Shown one piece after another: positions 17,445 to 26,823 of a stretch of 64,000 bases of DNA. How positions within the stretch are numbered: the first letter of the stretch is position 1; every line of letters starts with the position of its first letter. The DNA is from Flagellimonas aequoris (GTDB taxonomy: Bacteria; Bacteroidota; Bacteroidia; Flavobacteriales; Flavobacteriaceae). The translations under genes were made by a program, and so were the position numbers. The notes under the pieces are model-generated. The model did not search any database. It worked only from the letters and a program-made list of their open reading frames with translations, and was not told where the DNA came from. The stretch lies in NCBI RefSeq assembly GCF_003584165.1, contig NZ_QXFJ01000029.1:37972-101971 (forward strand), in the 5' to 3' direction.

Positions 17445-18155
17445 TTACTCCTGCATAGAATGATACACGTTTTGAACGTCATCATCCTCTTCAATTTTTT
17501 CCAAAAGTTTTTCCACATCCGCCATTTCTTCTTCGGAGAGCTCTTTGGTCACTTGGGGAATACGTTCAAACCCAGAAGAAATGATTTCAATCTCCCTGGA
17601 TTCCAATTCTTTTTGTAAAGAGCCAAAATTTTCAAACGGGGCATAAATATGGATACCATCCTCGTCCACAAAAACTTCCTCCGCACCAAAATCGATCAAT
17701 TCCAATTCCAGTTCCTCTGGATCCAAATCTTCTCCCTTTACGGTAAAGTTGCAGGTGTGGTCGAACATGAATTCCACTGATCCTGAAGTGCCCAAGCTTC
17801 CGTTACATTTATTGAAATAGCTTCTAATATTGGCTACTGTACGGGTATTGTTGTCCGTTGCGGTCTCGATCAATATAGCGATACCATGAGGGGCGTAACC
17901 TTCAAAAAGTACCTCTTTATAGTCTCCTTGGCTTTTGTCGGATGCACGTTTTATAGCCCTTTCAATATTTTCTTTGGGCATGTTCACCGCCTTGGCATTT
18001 TGGATCACGGCACGTAGCTTGGAGTTGGCATCGGGGTCGGGTCCACCTTCTTTAACGGCGATTACGATATCCTTACCAATACGAGTGAAGGCTTTGGACA
18101 TGGCCGCCCAACGCTTCATTTTCCGTGCTTTCCTAAATTCAAATGCTCTTCCCAT
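17445..18155 (-). CDS. yebC: YebC/PmpR family regulator or translation factor
   Basis: 236 residues, a single domain family covering the whole protein: MGRAFEFRKARKMKRWAAMSKAFTRIGKDI is the family N-terminus, followed by NSKLRAVIQNAKAVNMPKENIERAI and the YEGYAPHG motif (here FEGYAPHGIAILIE). Members bind DNA as transcription factors, and some relieve ribosome stalling at proline-rich stretches. It lies third in the operon with gcvT and an SDR gene; the spacing of about 60 bases after the SDR stop allows its own signals. Confidence 0.95.
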   Translation of the reverse strand: MGRAFEFRKARKMKRWAAMSKAFTRIGKDIVIAVKEGGPDPDANSKLRAVIQNAKAVNMPKENIERAIKRASDKSQGDYKEVLFEGYAPHGIAILIETATDNNTRTVANIRSYFNKCNGSLGTSGSVEFMFDHTCNFTVKGEDLDPEELELELIDFGAEEVFVDEDGIHIYAPFENFGSLQKELESREIEIISSGFERIPQVTKELSEEEMADVEKLLEKIEEDDDVQNVYHSMQE

Positions 18156-18216
18156 GTAATATTGATGTTATGGATGGCAAATTTAGCAAAAAAAGCACCC
18201 TTGTCAAGCTAAATCA

Positions 18217-19035
18217 TCAGACAGGAATATGATGGTCTATCACCTCTTGGCAACTGACCAATAAATTTTTAGGAAGCTTGTTGTACTTGGGCAAGGCAGC
18301 TAGATATCGATCTTCATTAGTGGTGTAGACCCTTTTGAAAATGGGATGATAATTTCCCATTCGTTTAATCACTTCCTTGATGAATTCCTCATGTTGTATC
18401 AGATCGCTACTACCCAAATGATAGATGCCGGTCTTGTTCCGATTGATCAGATAGTGGATCTGTTGGGTCAATTTATCATCGTTGGTCACATTGATGATCA
18501 GGTTTGGGAATACCTCAATAGGTTCATGTTGCTCCAAACTTGTTTTGATTTCCCTGATTCGTGGGGATGCGTTCCCAAAAACCATGGGAATTCTTAAAAT
18601 CCCGGTCTTTTCTGCCGGCATCCGCATCATCATGTTTTCGATCTTGATCTTCAAGCGGCCATATACACTTTCGGACAAAGTTTTGTCGTACTCGTACGAA
18701 GGGAACTTGCTATAGGCATCAAAAACATTGGCGGAGGAAATAAAATAGAGTTTTGCCTTGGAACGCATCAAATATTCCATCATATGTTGATGCGCCTGTA
18801 TTTGGGCCGAAAAATTTCCCCTGAGTGATGAAATGATTACATCGGGGTGCACTTTTTCCAAAATTTGGAAAACATCATCTTCTTCCAGGTCATACCTGAA
18901 AAATTGTTGGTTGGAAGAAAAGGAACGGTTGGTATAATAGGTGCCGTACGTGTCGAAATAGGAGCAGAGTTCTTTGTAGATGGCATTACCCACAAATCCA
19001 CTCGCACCCAATATCAATATCTTCTTTTTGTTCAA
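18217..19035 (-). CDS. RmlD-type NAD(P)-dependent sugar epimerase/reductase
   Basis: 272 residues starting at TTG. The Rossmann motif LILGASGFVGNAIY (GASGFVG, residues 8-14) binds NAD(P), ISSANVFDAYS is the catalytic Ser region, and YEYDKTLSESVYGRLK contains the Tyr/Lys-type catalytic element of the extended SDR/RmlD group. The substrate is unknown; dTDP-4-dehydrorhamnose is unlikely because the protein stands outside any rml cluster. Six bases separate it from gcvT upstream. Confidence 0.88.
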   Translation of the reverse strand: MNKKKILILGASGFVGNAIYKELCSYFDTYGTYYTNRSFSSNQQFFRYDLEEDDVFQILEKVHPDVIISSLRGNFSAQIQAHQHMMEYLMRSKAKLYFISSANVFDAYSKFPSYEYDKTLSESVYGRLKIKIENMMMRMPAEKTGILRIPMVFGNASPRIREIKTSLEQHEPIEVFPNLIINVTNDDKLTQQIHYLINRNKTGIYHLGSSDLIQHEEFIKEVIKRMGNYHPIFKRVYTTNEDRYLAALPKYNKLPKNLLVSCQEVIDHHIPV

Positions 19036-19041
19036 ACGCGA

Positions 19042-20130
19042 TTAGCTATTTTTATAAAAGGGCAATTTTACCAAGGTTGCAGGTACTTTGTTGATCCTGA
19101 TCTTGATATAAATGGTAGTGCCCAAATTGGCATGTTCCGCAGGTACATAACCCATTCCAATCCCTTGCGATAGGGAGGGGGACATGGTTCCTGAAGTGAC
19201 CACTCCGATTTCATTTCCGTCTTTGTCCAAAATGGGATATCCGTGTCTTGGAATTCCCCTTTCCTCCATTTGGAAGGCCACCAATTTTCTTTTGGGACCT
19301 GTTTCCTTTTCCTTGGCCAAGGCTTCGCTGTTCACAAAATCCTTGGTGAATTTGGTAATCCAGCCCAATCCGGCCTCAAAGGGTGAAGTGGTATCTTCAA
19401 TATCATTTCCATAAAGGCAATAACCCATTTCCAAGCGAAGCGTATCCCTAGCCGCCAACCCAATGGGTTTTATTCCAAAGCTAGCTCCAGCTTCCATTAC
19501 CTTGTCCCAAACTTGTTGTACTTCGGAATTCTTGCAATATATTTCAAATCCGCCAGATCCCGTATAACCCGTGGCCGATATGATAACATAATCGATTCCA
19601 GCAAAATCGCCCACCACAAAATTGTAGAAGTTGATAGCTGACAAATCCACAGAAGTTAAGGATTGCATAGCTTCCACAGCTTTAGGACCTTGGATGGCCA
19701 ATAGGGAATAATTATCGGAGAGGTTCCTCATATCGGCTCCAATGCTTTCGTTGTATTTGGAGATATGGTTCCAGTCCTTATCAATATTGGAAGCATTCAC
19801 CACCAAGAGATAGGTTTCTTCCTTAACGCGATAAACAATAAGATCATCCACGATACCACCGGTTTCATTCGGCAAACAACTGTATTGCGCCTTTCCAATG
19901 GTTAATTTGGATGCATCGTTGGTCGTCACTTTTTGAATAAGCTCCAAGGCCTTGGGTCCTTCGATCAAAAACTCGCCCATGTGCGAAACATCGAACACCC
20001 CTACACCCTTGCGGACGGTTTCATGTTCGGCATTCACACCTTCATAGGAAACAGGCATGTTGTAACCTGCAAAAGGAACCATTTTGGCACCAAGAGCCTT
20101 ATGGGTTTCAAAAAGTGCTGTATTTTTCAT
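19042..20130 (-). CDS. gcvT: Aminomethyltransferase (glycine cleavage T protein)
   Basis: 362 residues, full length. It transfers the methylene group of glycine from the H-protein arm to tetrahydrofolate. Diagnostic stretches are [28 protein letters not shown] (Asp for catalysis), [17 protein letters not shown] and [10 protein letters not shown], with [16 protein letters not shown] near the end. It is first of the gcvT-SDR-yebC operon. No glycine riboswitch is visible in the 140 bases upstream. Confidence 0.97.
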   Translation of the reverse strand: MKNTALFETHKALGAKMVPFAGYNMPVSYEGVNAEHETVRKGVGVFDVSHMGEFLIEGPKALELIQKVTTNDASKLTIGKAQYSCLPNETGGIVDDLIVYRVKEETYLLVVNASNIDKDWNHISKYNESIGADMRNLSDNYSLLAIQGPKAVEAMQSLTSVDLSAINFYNFVVGDFAGIDYVIISATGYTGSGGFEIYCKNSEVQQVWDKVMEAGASFGIKPIGLAARDTLRLEMGYCLYGNDIEDTTSPFEAGLGWITKFTKDFVNSEALAKEKETGPKRKLVAFQMEERGIPRHGYPILDKDGNEIGVVTSGTMSPSLSQGIGMGYVPAEHANLGTTIYIKIRINKVPATLVKLPFYKNS

Positions 20131-20276
20131 TTCTTAGATTTTTAAGCATGGCAAATTTAGATAATTAATTAAGGAATCAAACCTTCAAAGTTCTTATGAT
20201 TTCCATAAAAATAGGAAGCCATTTTTAACAAAGGCTTCGCTTTAAAATTTGTATTTTGATCCAAATATCGTTTTTG

Positions 20277-21893
20277 ATGAAAAATGTCCTTTTCAGCACA
20301 CTTTTGGTGCTATCCATTATGTCCATGGGTTTTTCCCAAGGTACTCCAACCGATTATTTATCTGCCGATTTTCATAAACAAAGAAGGGATGAGGTCCGTA
20401 AATTATTACCACCCAACACTGCCGTGGTGTTATTTGCCAATGCCGAACGAAACCGGGCCAATGATGTGGATTTCGTATATCATCAAGATCCTAACTTTTA
20501 TTATTTGACAGGTTACAAAGAACCGAACGCAGTGCTGGTACTGTTTTCGGAAACTCAAACGGATGCTTCGGGCAAAAAGTTTGATGAGATTATCTATGTG
20601 CAGGAAAGAAATGCCAGGGCGGAGCAATGGACTGGAAAACGATTGGGTGTTGAAGGGGTAAAGGAAAAATTGGGCTTTGATATGGTCTTCAATGGGAAGG
20701 AATTTGAACATTTTCCCGTTGATTTTGCTTCTTTTGATGTGGTCTCTTTTGTGGATTTTCAAAATGATTACCGTGATCAATCCGGCAATGCTGATCTTTT
20801 TGACCTGATCAAAACTTTTAAGAAAAAAGCAAATTATCCTTCGGATTACAATCCCATCAAAAATGATCTATACAGCATGATTTCTGCTGATGATGGCTCC
20901 AAAACTGATGAATTGGTAGAAACCGTGGAGAAATATATGAACCGTTATCCCAATTTGCAGGAAGATGAATTTCTCAATGATTTTGTGAATGCGGCCAATG
21001 AAGACATGAGAAAGGAAATCAAGAACAAAGTACTGGTTATCCAACAGTCATCTAATCTCGATTCCAAGGTGTTGCCAATGGCCATGGCCAAATTGAGGGA
21101 AACCAAAACTCCTGAAGAAATCAAGCTGTTAAAGAAAGCTGTGGAAATTTCCGCCGTTGGCCAAATGGAAGTGATGAAGGCAATGCACCCCAATATGTCG
21201 GAATCCGAAATACAAGGCGTTCACGAATACGTCTATAAAAAATATGGGGCCGAATATGAAGGGTATCCATCCATCGTAGGCGGCGGCAACAATGGCTGCA
21301 TCCTTCATTACATCGAGAACAGTAAAACTACGGTAGGCAATGACTTGGTGCTGATGGACCTTGGCGCAGAGTATCATGGCTATACTGCCGATGTGACCCG
21401 AACCATTCCTGCCAATGGAAAATTTACCCCAGAGCAGAAAGCTATTTACGACATCGTGTACAATGCCCAGGAAGCTGGAATAAAGGCCAGTACCGTAGGT
21501 GCACCCTTTCAGTCGCCCGGCAAGGCAGCGTATCAGATTGTTGCCGATGGTCTGTTGAAATTGGGCATCATCAAGGAGGAAAAGGAAACACGTATTTATT
21601 TTCCTCACGGGACTTCCCATTATTTGGGATTGGATGTGCATGATGATGGCACTTACGGACCTTTCAAGCCTAATACCGTTATTACAGTGGAACCGGGTAT
21701 TTATATCCCGGAAGGAAGCAACTGCGATAAAAAATGGTGGGGCATTGCCGTCCGTATCGAAGATGATGTGCTGATCACCAATGATGGACCGGTTGTACTA
21801 TCCGCCATGGCACCTAGAACTACCGAGGCCATTGAGGCCATGATGAAACAACCCAGCCCGCTGGATAATTTCAAATTACCCAAATTGGATTAA
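20277..21893 (+). CDS. Secreted Xaa-Pro aminopeptidase-type M24 peptidase
   Basis: 538 residues from the ATG at 20277; an in-frame TTG exists 21 bases upstream, but the ATG begins a proper signal peptide (MKNVLFSTLLVLSIMSMGFS, cleavage before QG). An N-terminal AMP_N domain (NFYYLTGYKEPNAVL) is followed by the creatinase-fold catalytic domain with the dimetal ligands DLGAEYHGYTADVTRT (two Asp), HGTSHYLGLDVHD (His), TVEPGIYIPEG (Glu) and AVRIEDDVLIT (Glu). It would remove N-terminal residues ahead of proline from peptides in the periplasm. The insertion between the two domains (about 170-250) makes it longer than E. coli PepP. Confidence 0.93.
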   Translation: MKNVLFSTLLVLSIMSMGFSQGTPTDYLSADFHKQRRDEVRKLLPPNTAVVLFANAERNRANDVDFVYHQDPNFYYLTGYKEPNAVLVLFSETQTDASGKKFDEIIYVQERNARAEQWTGKRLGVEGVKEKLGFDMVFNGKEFEHFPVDFASFDVVSFVDFQNDYRDQSGNADLFDLIKTFKKKANYPSDYNPIKNDLYSMISADDGSKTDELVETVEKYMNRYPNLQEDEFLNDFVNAANEDMRKEIKNKVLVIQQSSNLDSKVLPMAMAKLRETKTPEEIKLLKKAVEISAVGQMEVMKAMHPNMSESEIQGVHEYVYKKYGAEYEGYPSIVGGGNNGCILHYIENSKTTVGNDLVLMDLGAEYHGYTADVTRTIPANGKFTPEQKAIYDIVYNAQEAGIKASTVGAPFQSPGKAAYQIVADGLLKLGIIKEEKETRIYFPHGTSHYLGLDVHDDGTYGPFKPNTVITVEPGIYIPEGSNCDKKWWGIAVRIEDDVLITNDGPVVLSAMAPRTTEAIEAMMKQPSPLDNFKLPKLD

Positions 21894-23188
21894 GCAGTTG
21901 TCAATAAAAAGGCTTTCAAGTCTTCGTATGATTTGATCAGATGTGATTTCTTTTCCCTGCCCATCACTTTTTGGATTTGGGGTGGGATTTCGGGACTCAA
22001 TCCCAAGGTATCTTCCACAACATCCAAAAACTTTACGGGATGGGCCGTTTCCAAGAAAATACCATAGGTATCGGGATGGGTCTTTTGATATTCCTTCAAC
22101 CCCAGATAACCCACAGCTCCATGGGGATCCATCAAATAACCAGATTTGGAATGCACGCTTTTCATGGCTTTCCTTGTCTCTGCATCCGAAATGGAATAAG
22201 AGGATAGGTTGGCACGTAGACTTTCCAAATTTCCCTGGTACAAATGTTGGATGCGTACAAAGTTGCTTGGGTCTCCCACATCCATAGCGTTGGAAATGGT
22301 CGCTTTAGACGGAACAGGTTCGTAAATCCCATTTTCCATGAACTTGGGTACCACATCGTTTACATTGGTGGAGGCCACAAAGTGTTTTACGGGCATACCC
22401 AATTTTTGGGCAACCATGCCTGCACAAATGTTTCCAAAGTTGCCCGATGGTACCGAAAAAACGATTTCCTTTCCTTTGAATTTTGCCTGTTTGTACGCAA
22501 ACAAAAAGTAGAACAATTGGGGTAGCCATCTTGCTACATTAATGCTGTTGGCTGATGTTAGCTTTTTGTAGTCTGTGATCTCCGTATCCAAAAAAGCGGT
22601 CTTCACCATACGTTGGCAGTCGTCAAAAGTGCCATCCACTTCCATGGCCTCAATGTTCTGGCCCAAAGTGGTCAATTGTTTTTCCTGGATATCGCTTACT
22701 TTCCCACTGGGATAGAGGATAACCACTTTTACTCCTTCCACACACAAAAATCCATTCGCAACGGCTCCACCCGTATCCCCAGAAGTGGCAACTAGAACAG
22801 TGACATCCTGTTTTTCGCCTTGGGAAAAGTAACCCAGGCAATTGGCCATAAATCGTGCACCGACATCTTTAAAGGCCATTGTAGGGCCGTGGAACAATTC
22901 CAAAGTGGCCACATTTTCTTCAACCGGGACGACTGGAAAATCAAAATCCAAGGTATTCGCGATGATTTCTTTCAAAACGGTATCGGGAATATCCTCGTTC
23001 ACAAATTGATGTATGGCCTTGAAAGCGATCTCATGATTGGATAACTGTTCTATATTTTGAAAAAAATCCTTTGACAATGGAGTAATGCTCTCAGGGAAAT
23101 ACAACCCTTTGTCAGGAGCGATTCCAGCAATCACGGCCTCCTTGAAAGAAGCTTGTAAATCGGGATTGTTCAGACTGTAAAATTTCAT
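21890..23188 (-). CDS. thrC: Threonine synthase
   Basis: 432 residues from the ATG at 23188 (MKFYSLNNPDLQASFKEAV); a longer frame exists upstream but would overlap the end of thrB. It converts O-phosphohomoserine to threonine with pyridoxal phosphate. The PLP lysine is in MAFKDVGARFMANC, with the glycine loop VATSGDTGGAVANG. The length and the N-terminus match the E. coli-type class. It is last in the thrA-thrB-thrC operon. Its last bases overlap the stop of the M24 peptidase on the other strand. Confidence 0.96.
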   Translation of the reverse strand: MKFYSLNNPDLQASFKEAVIAGIAPDKGLYFPESITPLSKDFFQNIEQLSNHEIAFKAIHQFVNEDIPDTVLKEIIANTLDFDFPVVPVEENVATLELFHGPTMAFKDVGARFMANCLGYFSQGEKQDVTVLVATSGDTGGAVANGFLCVEGVKVVILYPSGKVSDIQEKQLTTLGQNIEAMEVDGTFDDCQRMVKTAFLDTEITDYKKLTSANSINVARWLPQLFYFLFAYKQAKFKGKEIVFSVPSGNFGNICAGMVAQKLGMPVKHFVASTNVNDVVPKFMENGIYEPVPSKATISNAMDVGDPSNFVRIQHLYQGNLESLRANLSSYSISDAETRKAMKSVHSKSGYLMDPHGAVGYLGLKEYQKTHPDTYGIFLETAHPVKFLDVVEDTLGLSPEIPPQIQKVMGREKKSHLIKSYEDLKAFLLTTA

Positions 23189-23192
23189 GGGA

Positions 23193-24116
23193 CTATGCAA
23201 TTTTTTTAACCCCTTGGGTGTTGATTTTGGAAATATGGATGTCAAAAGGAATCCCAAATTTCGAATAGGTTTCTTTCATAGATTCGGCTACCGATTTAGC
23301 GGTTTCCAAACCTTTACTTAAGGCAAAAATGGAAGGTCCGGAACCTGAAATTCCGCACCCCAAAGCACCAGTATCCAATGCATTGGCCTTAATTTCGTCA
23401 AATCCAGGAATCAAAATGGAACGGATAGGCTCCACGATATGGTCTTGTAACGATCGTCCTATAAGGTCGTAATCCTTTTGGAAAAGTCCAGCGATAAGTC
23501 CACCCACATTACCCCATTGTTTGATTCCTTTTTCCAATGAAATGGTGGTCTTCAAAATTTTCCGGGAGTCGGATGTCTTCACTTCGATTTGAGGATGAAT
23601 TACCGTGGCCACCAATTCCGATGGTGTTGGAATGGGTATGATGTCCAATGGATCATAGCTTCTCACCAAGGTGAAACCCCCATAAATAGCTGGTGCCACG
23701 TTATCGGCATGGGCCACGTCACTGGCCAGTTTTTCGCCCTGCATGGCAAATTTCACCAATTGCAAAGGGGAGAAGGGTCTACCCAGTAATTCGTTCATGG
23801 CCCAAACGGCACCAGCAGAACTTGCCGCGCTGCTACCAATTCCACTTCCAGGTTTAATACGTTTATCGATTTCGATTTCAAAACCGCCATTATAATCACT
23901 TTCTTGTAAAAGGGCCAAACCCGCCACGCCTGAAACATTTTTTTCCGTTTCCAAAGGAAGGTCCTGACCTAAAATCTTTACAATCCGGATGCCTTTTTCT
24001 TCAGTTTTTCTTACGATCATCTCATCCCCAACAGAATCCAAGGCAAGTCCGAGCACATCGAACCCACAAGAGACGTTGGCAATGGTGGCGGGGCAGAATA
24101 CTTTAATTTCTTCCAT
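23193..24116 (-). CDS. thrB: Homoserine kinase
   Basis: 307 residues of the GHMP kinase family from the ATG at 24116; a TTG two codons earlier overlaps the end of thrA and is less likely. N-terminus VFCPATIANVSCGFDVLGLAL, phosphate-binding motif RIKPGSGIGSSAASSAGAV (about 87-105), and C-terminal ALGCGISGSGPSIFAL are typical. It phosphorylates homoserine. It starts 2 bases after the thrA stop and ends 4 bases before the thrC start, so the genes are tightly coupled. Confidence 0.96.
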   Translation of the reverse strand: MEEIKVFCPATIANVSCGFDVLGLALDSVGDEMIVRKTEEKGIRIVKILGQDLPLETEKNVSGVAGLALLQESDYNGGFEIEIDKRIKPGSGIGSSAASSAGAVWAMNELLGRPFSPLQLVKFAMQGEKLASDVAHADNVAPAIYGGFTLVRSYDPLDIIPIPTPSELVATVIHPQIEVKTSDSRKILKTTISLEKGIKQWGNVGGLIAGLFQKDYDLIGRSLQDHIVEPIRSILIPGFDEIKANALDTGALGCGISGSGPSIFALSKGLETAKSVAESMKETYSKFGIPFDIHISKINTQGVKKIA

Positions 24117-24118
24117 GG

Positions 24119-26563
24119 TCAAAAGTTTCCGATTCGGATGATATCGGCAAAGATACCTGATGCGGTTACATCCGCGCCAGCTCCTGCTCCTTTAATGATC
24201 AAGGGTTGGTTCGGATATCGCTCTGTAAAGAAAAGTACAATGTTATCACTTCCTTCCAGATTGTAAAAGTCATGACCTTTTGGGATTTTTTGCAATCCCA
24301 CTTTCGCCTTACCGTCTTCAAATTGCGCCACATATTTCAATTTACTGTCCACATCGGCAGCATCCTTGTACAACTTTTGGAAGTCTCCTTCATGTTTTTT
24401 TAAAGACTCAAAAAAGGCGTCATTGGAATTGGTTTCCAAGCTTTCCTTTGGCAAGAAGGATACATTTTCAATGTCTTCGATGTTCAATTGGTGTCCACTT
24501 TCACGGGCCAAGATCAATATCTTCCGCATTACATCCACACCACTTAGGTCGATAGTCGGGTCCGGTTCGGTATACCCTTGTTCCTGGGCCTGTTTTACCA
24601 CGTCGTGAAAGGTAACACTATCATTAAAAGTATTGAACACAAAGTTGAGACTTCCGGACAAGACGGCCTGGATTTTCCTGACTTTGTCACCTGATGCAAT
24701 GAGATGTTTCAAGGTGTCAATAATCGGTAAACCGGCTCCCACGTTGGTTTCGAAAAGGAATGGGGCATTGTACTGCTTGGCAAGTTGTTTCAATTCCTTG
24801 TAAAAATTGTAGTCTGAAGAACAGGCAATTTTATTGCAGGTCACCACGGAAATGCTGTTTCGCAGGTAATCCGCATACGTTTTGGCAACGTCGGAGCTTG
24901 CGGTATTGTCCACAAAAACACTGTTTCTATAGTTGAGGGATTTCACTTGATCAAAAAATGCATTTCTGTCCGCAGGTTGTCCTTTGGCCAGAACACTTTC
25001 CCAATCTTTTAAGGCAATACCGTTCTCGTCAAAAGCCATGGTCCTGGAATTACTGATTCCTATAACCCTTATATTGAGTTTCAACTCATCTTTCAGGTAT
25101 TTTTTCTGCTGACGGATTTGATCCAAAAATTTGGCCCCAACATTACCAACTCCCATTACGAAGAGGTTCAACTGCTTGACGTTTTCTTCGAAGAAGGTTT
25201 CATGCAATGAGTTGAGCGCTTTTTTAACGTCGTCCTTTTTGATGACAGCGGAAATGTTCCGTTCCGAAGCGCCTTGGGCAATGGCCCTAATGTTCACGTT
25301 GTTCTTACCCAGTGTACTGAACATTTTGCCACTCAACCCTTGATGGCTCTTCATGTTATCCCCCACAAGCGCAATGATGGTCAGGTCTTTTTCTACCAAA
25401 ACCGGTTTGATCTTTCTGCTCTCAATTTCATAGGCGAAAGTTTCATTAACGGCTTCTGTGGCAGCCTCGGCATCGTCATCGGCAATACCCACACAAATGG
25501 AATGCTCCGATGAGGCTTGGGTGATGAGCACGATGCTGATATTTTTTAAAGAAAGGGTTTCAAAGAAGCGTTTTGAGATTCCTGGAATGCCCACCATACC
25601 CGGTCCTTCCAAAGAAAGCAGACTAATGTTCCCCACATGACTGATGCCTCGCACTGTTTTACCATTGCCATTGTGGTTTTTGGCAATCAGGGTACCCGGA
25701 TTTTCAGGATCGAAAGTATTTTTGATGGCAATCGGGATTTCCTTGCTCAACACAGGTTGAATGGTTGGCGGATACAAAACCTTTGCGCCAAAGTGGGACA
25801 GTTCCATGGCCTCTTCGTAGCTGATATGCGATACACATTTTGCCTGTTTTACCAATCGTGGGTTGGCGGTATACATTCCGCTTACATCGGTCCATATTTC
25901 CAATATTTCGGCTTGTTGGGCCGCTGCAATAATGGCGGCGGTATAATCCGATCCACCTCTACCTAAAGTAGTGGAATTACCCATCCTGCTAGAGGAAACA
26001 AAGCCAGGCAACACGGTAATCCGATGATTTATGGACGAAAAATAGGCTTGACATTTGGCGTTGGTCTTATCAAAATCAACGTTTGCCTTTCCGTATTGTT
26101 CATCAGTGATGATCAGTTCCCTACTATCCTTGAATTGGGCATCCAAACCTTGGGATCTAAAGAACTCACTGATGATGAACGAGGAGAGCAATTCCCCATA
26201 GCTGACAATTTTGTCGGATAATTTTGGGGTCAACTCGCCTATCAGGTAACAACCTTCCAAAAGGGTTTCCAAAACATTCAGGTCGCTTTTTACTTGGCTC
26301 AATACGCCACTTTGGGATTGTACAGGAAGCAATTCTTTGATGGCGGATAAATGTCTTGCCTCAATCTCTTCCAATCCTTTTTTATAGAATTGATCTTGTT
26401 TGGAAGCCAGTTGTGAAGATTGCAAGAGAAGGTCGGTTACTCCACCAAAAGCGGATACGACAACGGCTACTTTTGGATCATCAAGGTTTGCTACAATGGA
26501 CTTGACCTTGTTTATGTTTTCTGGATTGGCAACAGAAGTGCCGCCAAATTTTAAGACTTTCAT
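24119..26563 (-). CDS. thrA: Bifunctional aspartate kinase / homoserine dehydrogenase
   Basis: 814 residues. The aspartokinase half starts MKVLKFGGTSVANPENI and has LGRGGSDYTAAII; two ACT-type repeats follow (about 310-460), where threonine would bind for feedback control. The dehydrogenase half begins at about 465 with LFVMGVGNVGAKFLDQI (NAD(P) site) and contains FETNVGAGLPIIDTLK and the Lys/Asp catalytic region GSLNFVFNT...DPTIDLSGVDVMRK. It performs the first and third steps from aspartate to homoserine. A 29-codon threonine-rich leader (26631-26720) precedes it, which points to attenuation by threonine supply. Confidence 0.97.
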   Translation of the reverse strand: MKVLKFGGTSVANPENINKVKSIVANLDDPKVAVVVSAFGGVTDLLLQSSQLASKQDQFYKKGLEEIEARHLSAIKELLPVQSQSGVLSQVKSDLNVLETLLEGCYLIGELTPKLSDKIVSYGELLSSFIISEFFRSQGLDAQFKDSRELIITDEQYGKANVDFDKTNAKCQAYFSSINHRITVLPGFVSSSRMGNSTTLGRGGSDYTAAIIAAAQQAEILEIWTDVSGMYTANPRLVKQAKCVSHISYEEAMELSHFGAKVLYPPTIQPVLSKEIPIAIKNTFDPENPGTLIAKNHNGNGKTVRGISHVGNISLLSLEGPGMVGIPGISKRFFETLSLKNISIVLITQASSEHSICVGIADDDAEAATEAVNETFAYEIESRKIKPVLVEKDLTIIALVGDNMKSHQGLSGKMFSTLGKNNVNIRAIAQGASERNISAVIKKDDVKKALNSLHETFFEENVKQLNLFVMGVGNVGAKFLDQIRQQKKYLKDELKLNIRVIGISNSRTMAFDENGIALKDWESVLAKGQPADRNAFFDQVKSLNYRNSVFVDNTASSDVAKTYADYLRNSISVVTCNKIACSSDYNFYKELKQLAKQYNAPFLFETNVGAGLPIIDTLKHLIASGDKVRKIQAVLSGSLNFVFNTFNDSVTFHDVVKQAQEQGYTEPDPTIDLSGVDVMRKILILARESGHQLNIEDIENVSFLPKESLETNSNDAFFESLKKHEGDFQKLYKDAADVDSKLKYVAQFEDGKAKVGLQKIPKGHDFYNLEGSDNIVLFFTERYPNQPLIIKGAGAGADVTASGIFADIIRIGNF

Positions 26564-26633
26564 GATGAAATATTATTGAAAATAAAATTGTAAAAGGAAC
26601 AAAAAAACGGACGGATGATATATAGCAGACTTA
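26564..26633 (-). promoter_or_regulatory. Candidate attenuator between the leader peptide and thrA
   Basis: The transcript of this stretch begins with a small hairpin around the leader stop (ACCCC/GGGGT, 26632-26644) and then contains ATCCGTCCG followed by seven T bases (about 26601-26613), as at an intrinsic terminator. The TCATCC part can pair with GGATGA inside the leader (around 26680) and TCCGTTT with AAACGGA near the leader start, so mutually exclusive foldings are possible. I cannot fold it here; the attenuator is inferred from the leader and the T run. Confidence 0.45.
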
Positions 26634-26720
26634 CCCCAAAGGGGTTGTGGTGGTAATAGTGAAGATAGATGAAGAAGCATTCATCCAGCTTAGTTCGATA
26701 TCCGTTTGTTTTACTTGCAT
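26631..26720 (-). CDS. thrL: Threonine operon leader peptide
   Basis: A short frame of 29 codons runs from ATG 26720 to TAA 26631, on the same strand as thrA and 67 bases before its ATG. It starts MQVKQTDIELSWM and ends in IFTITTTTPLG, so six of its last eleven residues are threonine or isoleucine, including the block TITTTT. This is the same design as E. coli ThrL, in which ribosome stalling at Thr and Ile codons controls a terminator. A promoter-like pair lies just upstream (26739-26769). The amino acid composition and position make a chance frame unlikely, though the sequence is not homologous in an obvious way. Confidence 0.8.
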   Translation of the reverse strand: MQVKQTDIELSWMNASSSIFTITTTTPLG

Positions 26721-26738
26721 TATTCAATAATGAGGTGA

Positions 26739-26769
26739 TAAATGTAGTACATTTGAATACTTCATCAAA
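26739..26769 (-). promoter_or_regulatory. Candidate promoter of the threonine operon
   Basis: On the minus strand TTTG (26766-26769) is followed after 19 bases by TACATTTA (26739-26746), one mismatch from the Bacteroidota consensus TTTG-N19-21-TAnnTTTG. A transcript would start near 26732, about 12 bases before the leader ATG. Confidence 0.45.
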
Positions 26770-26823
26770 TCAATGATGAGATTTTTTGCGAAATCTTTAC
26801 GAATCATCCATATTTTTTATTGA

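Noticed and set aside
20131..20276. Glycine riboswitch before gcvT
   Set aside because: No conserved riboswitch core is present in this 146-base gap.
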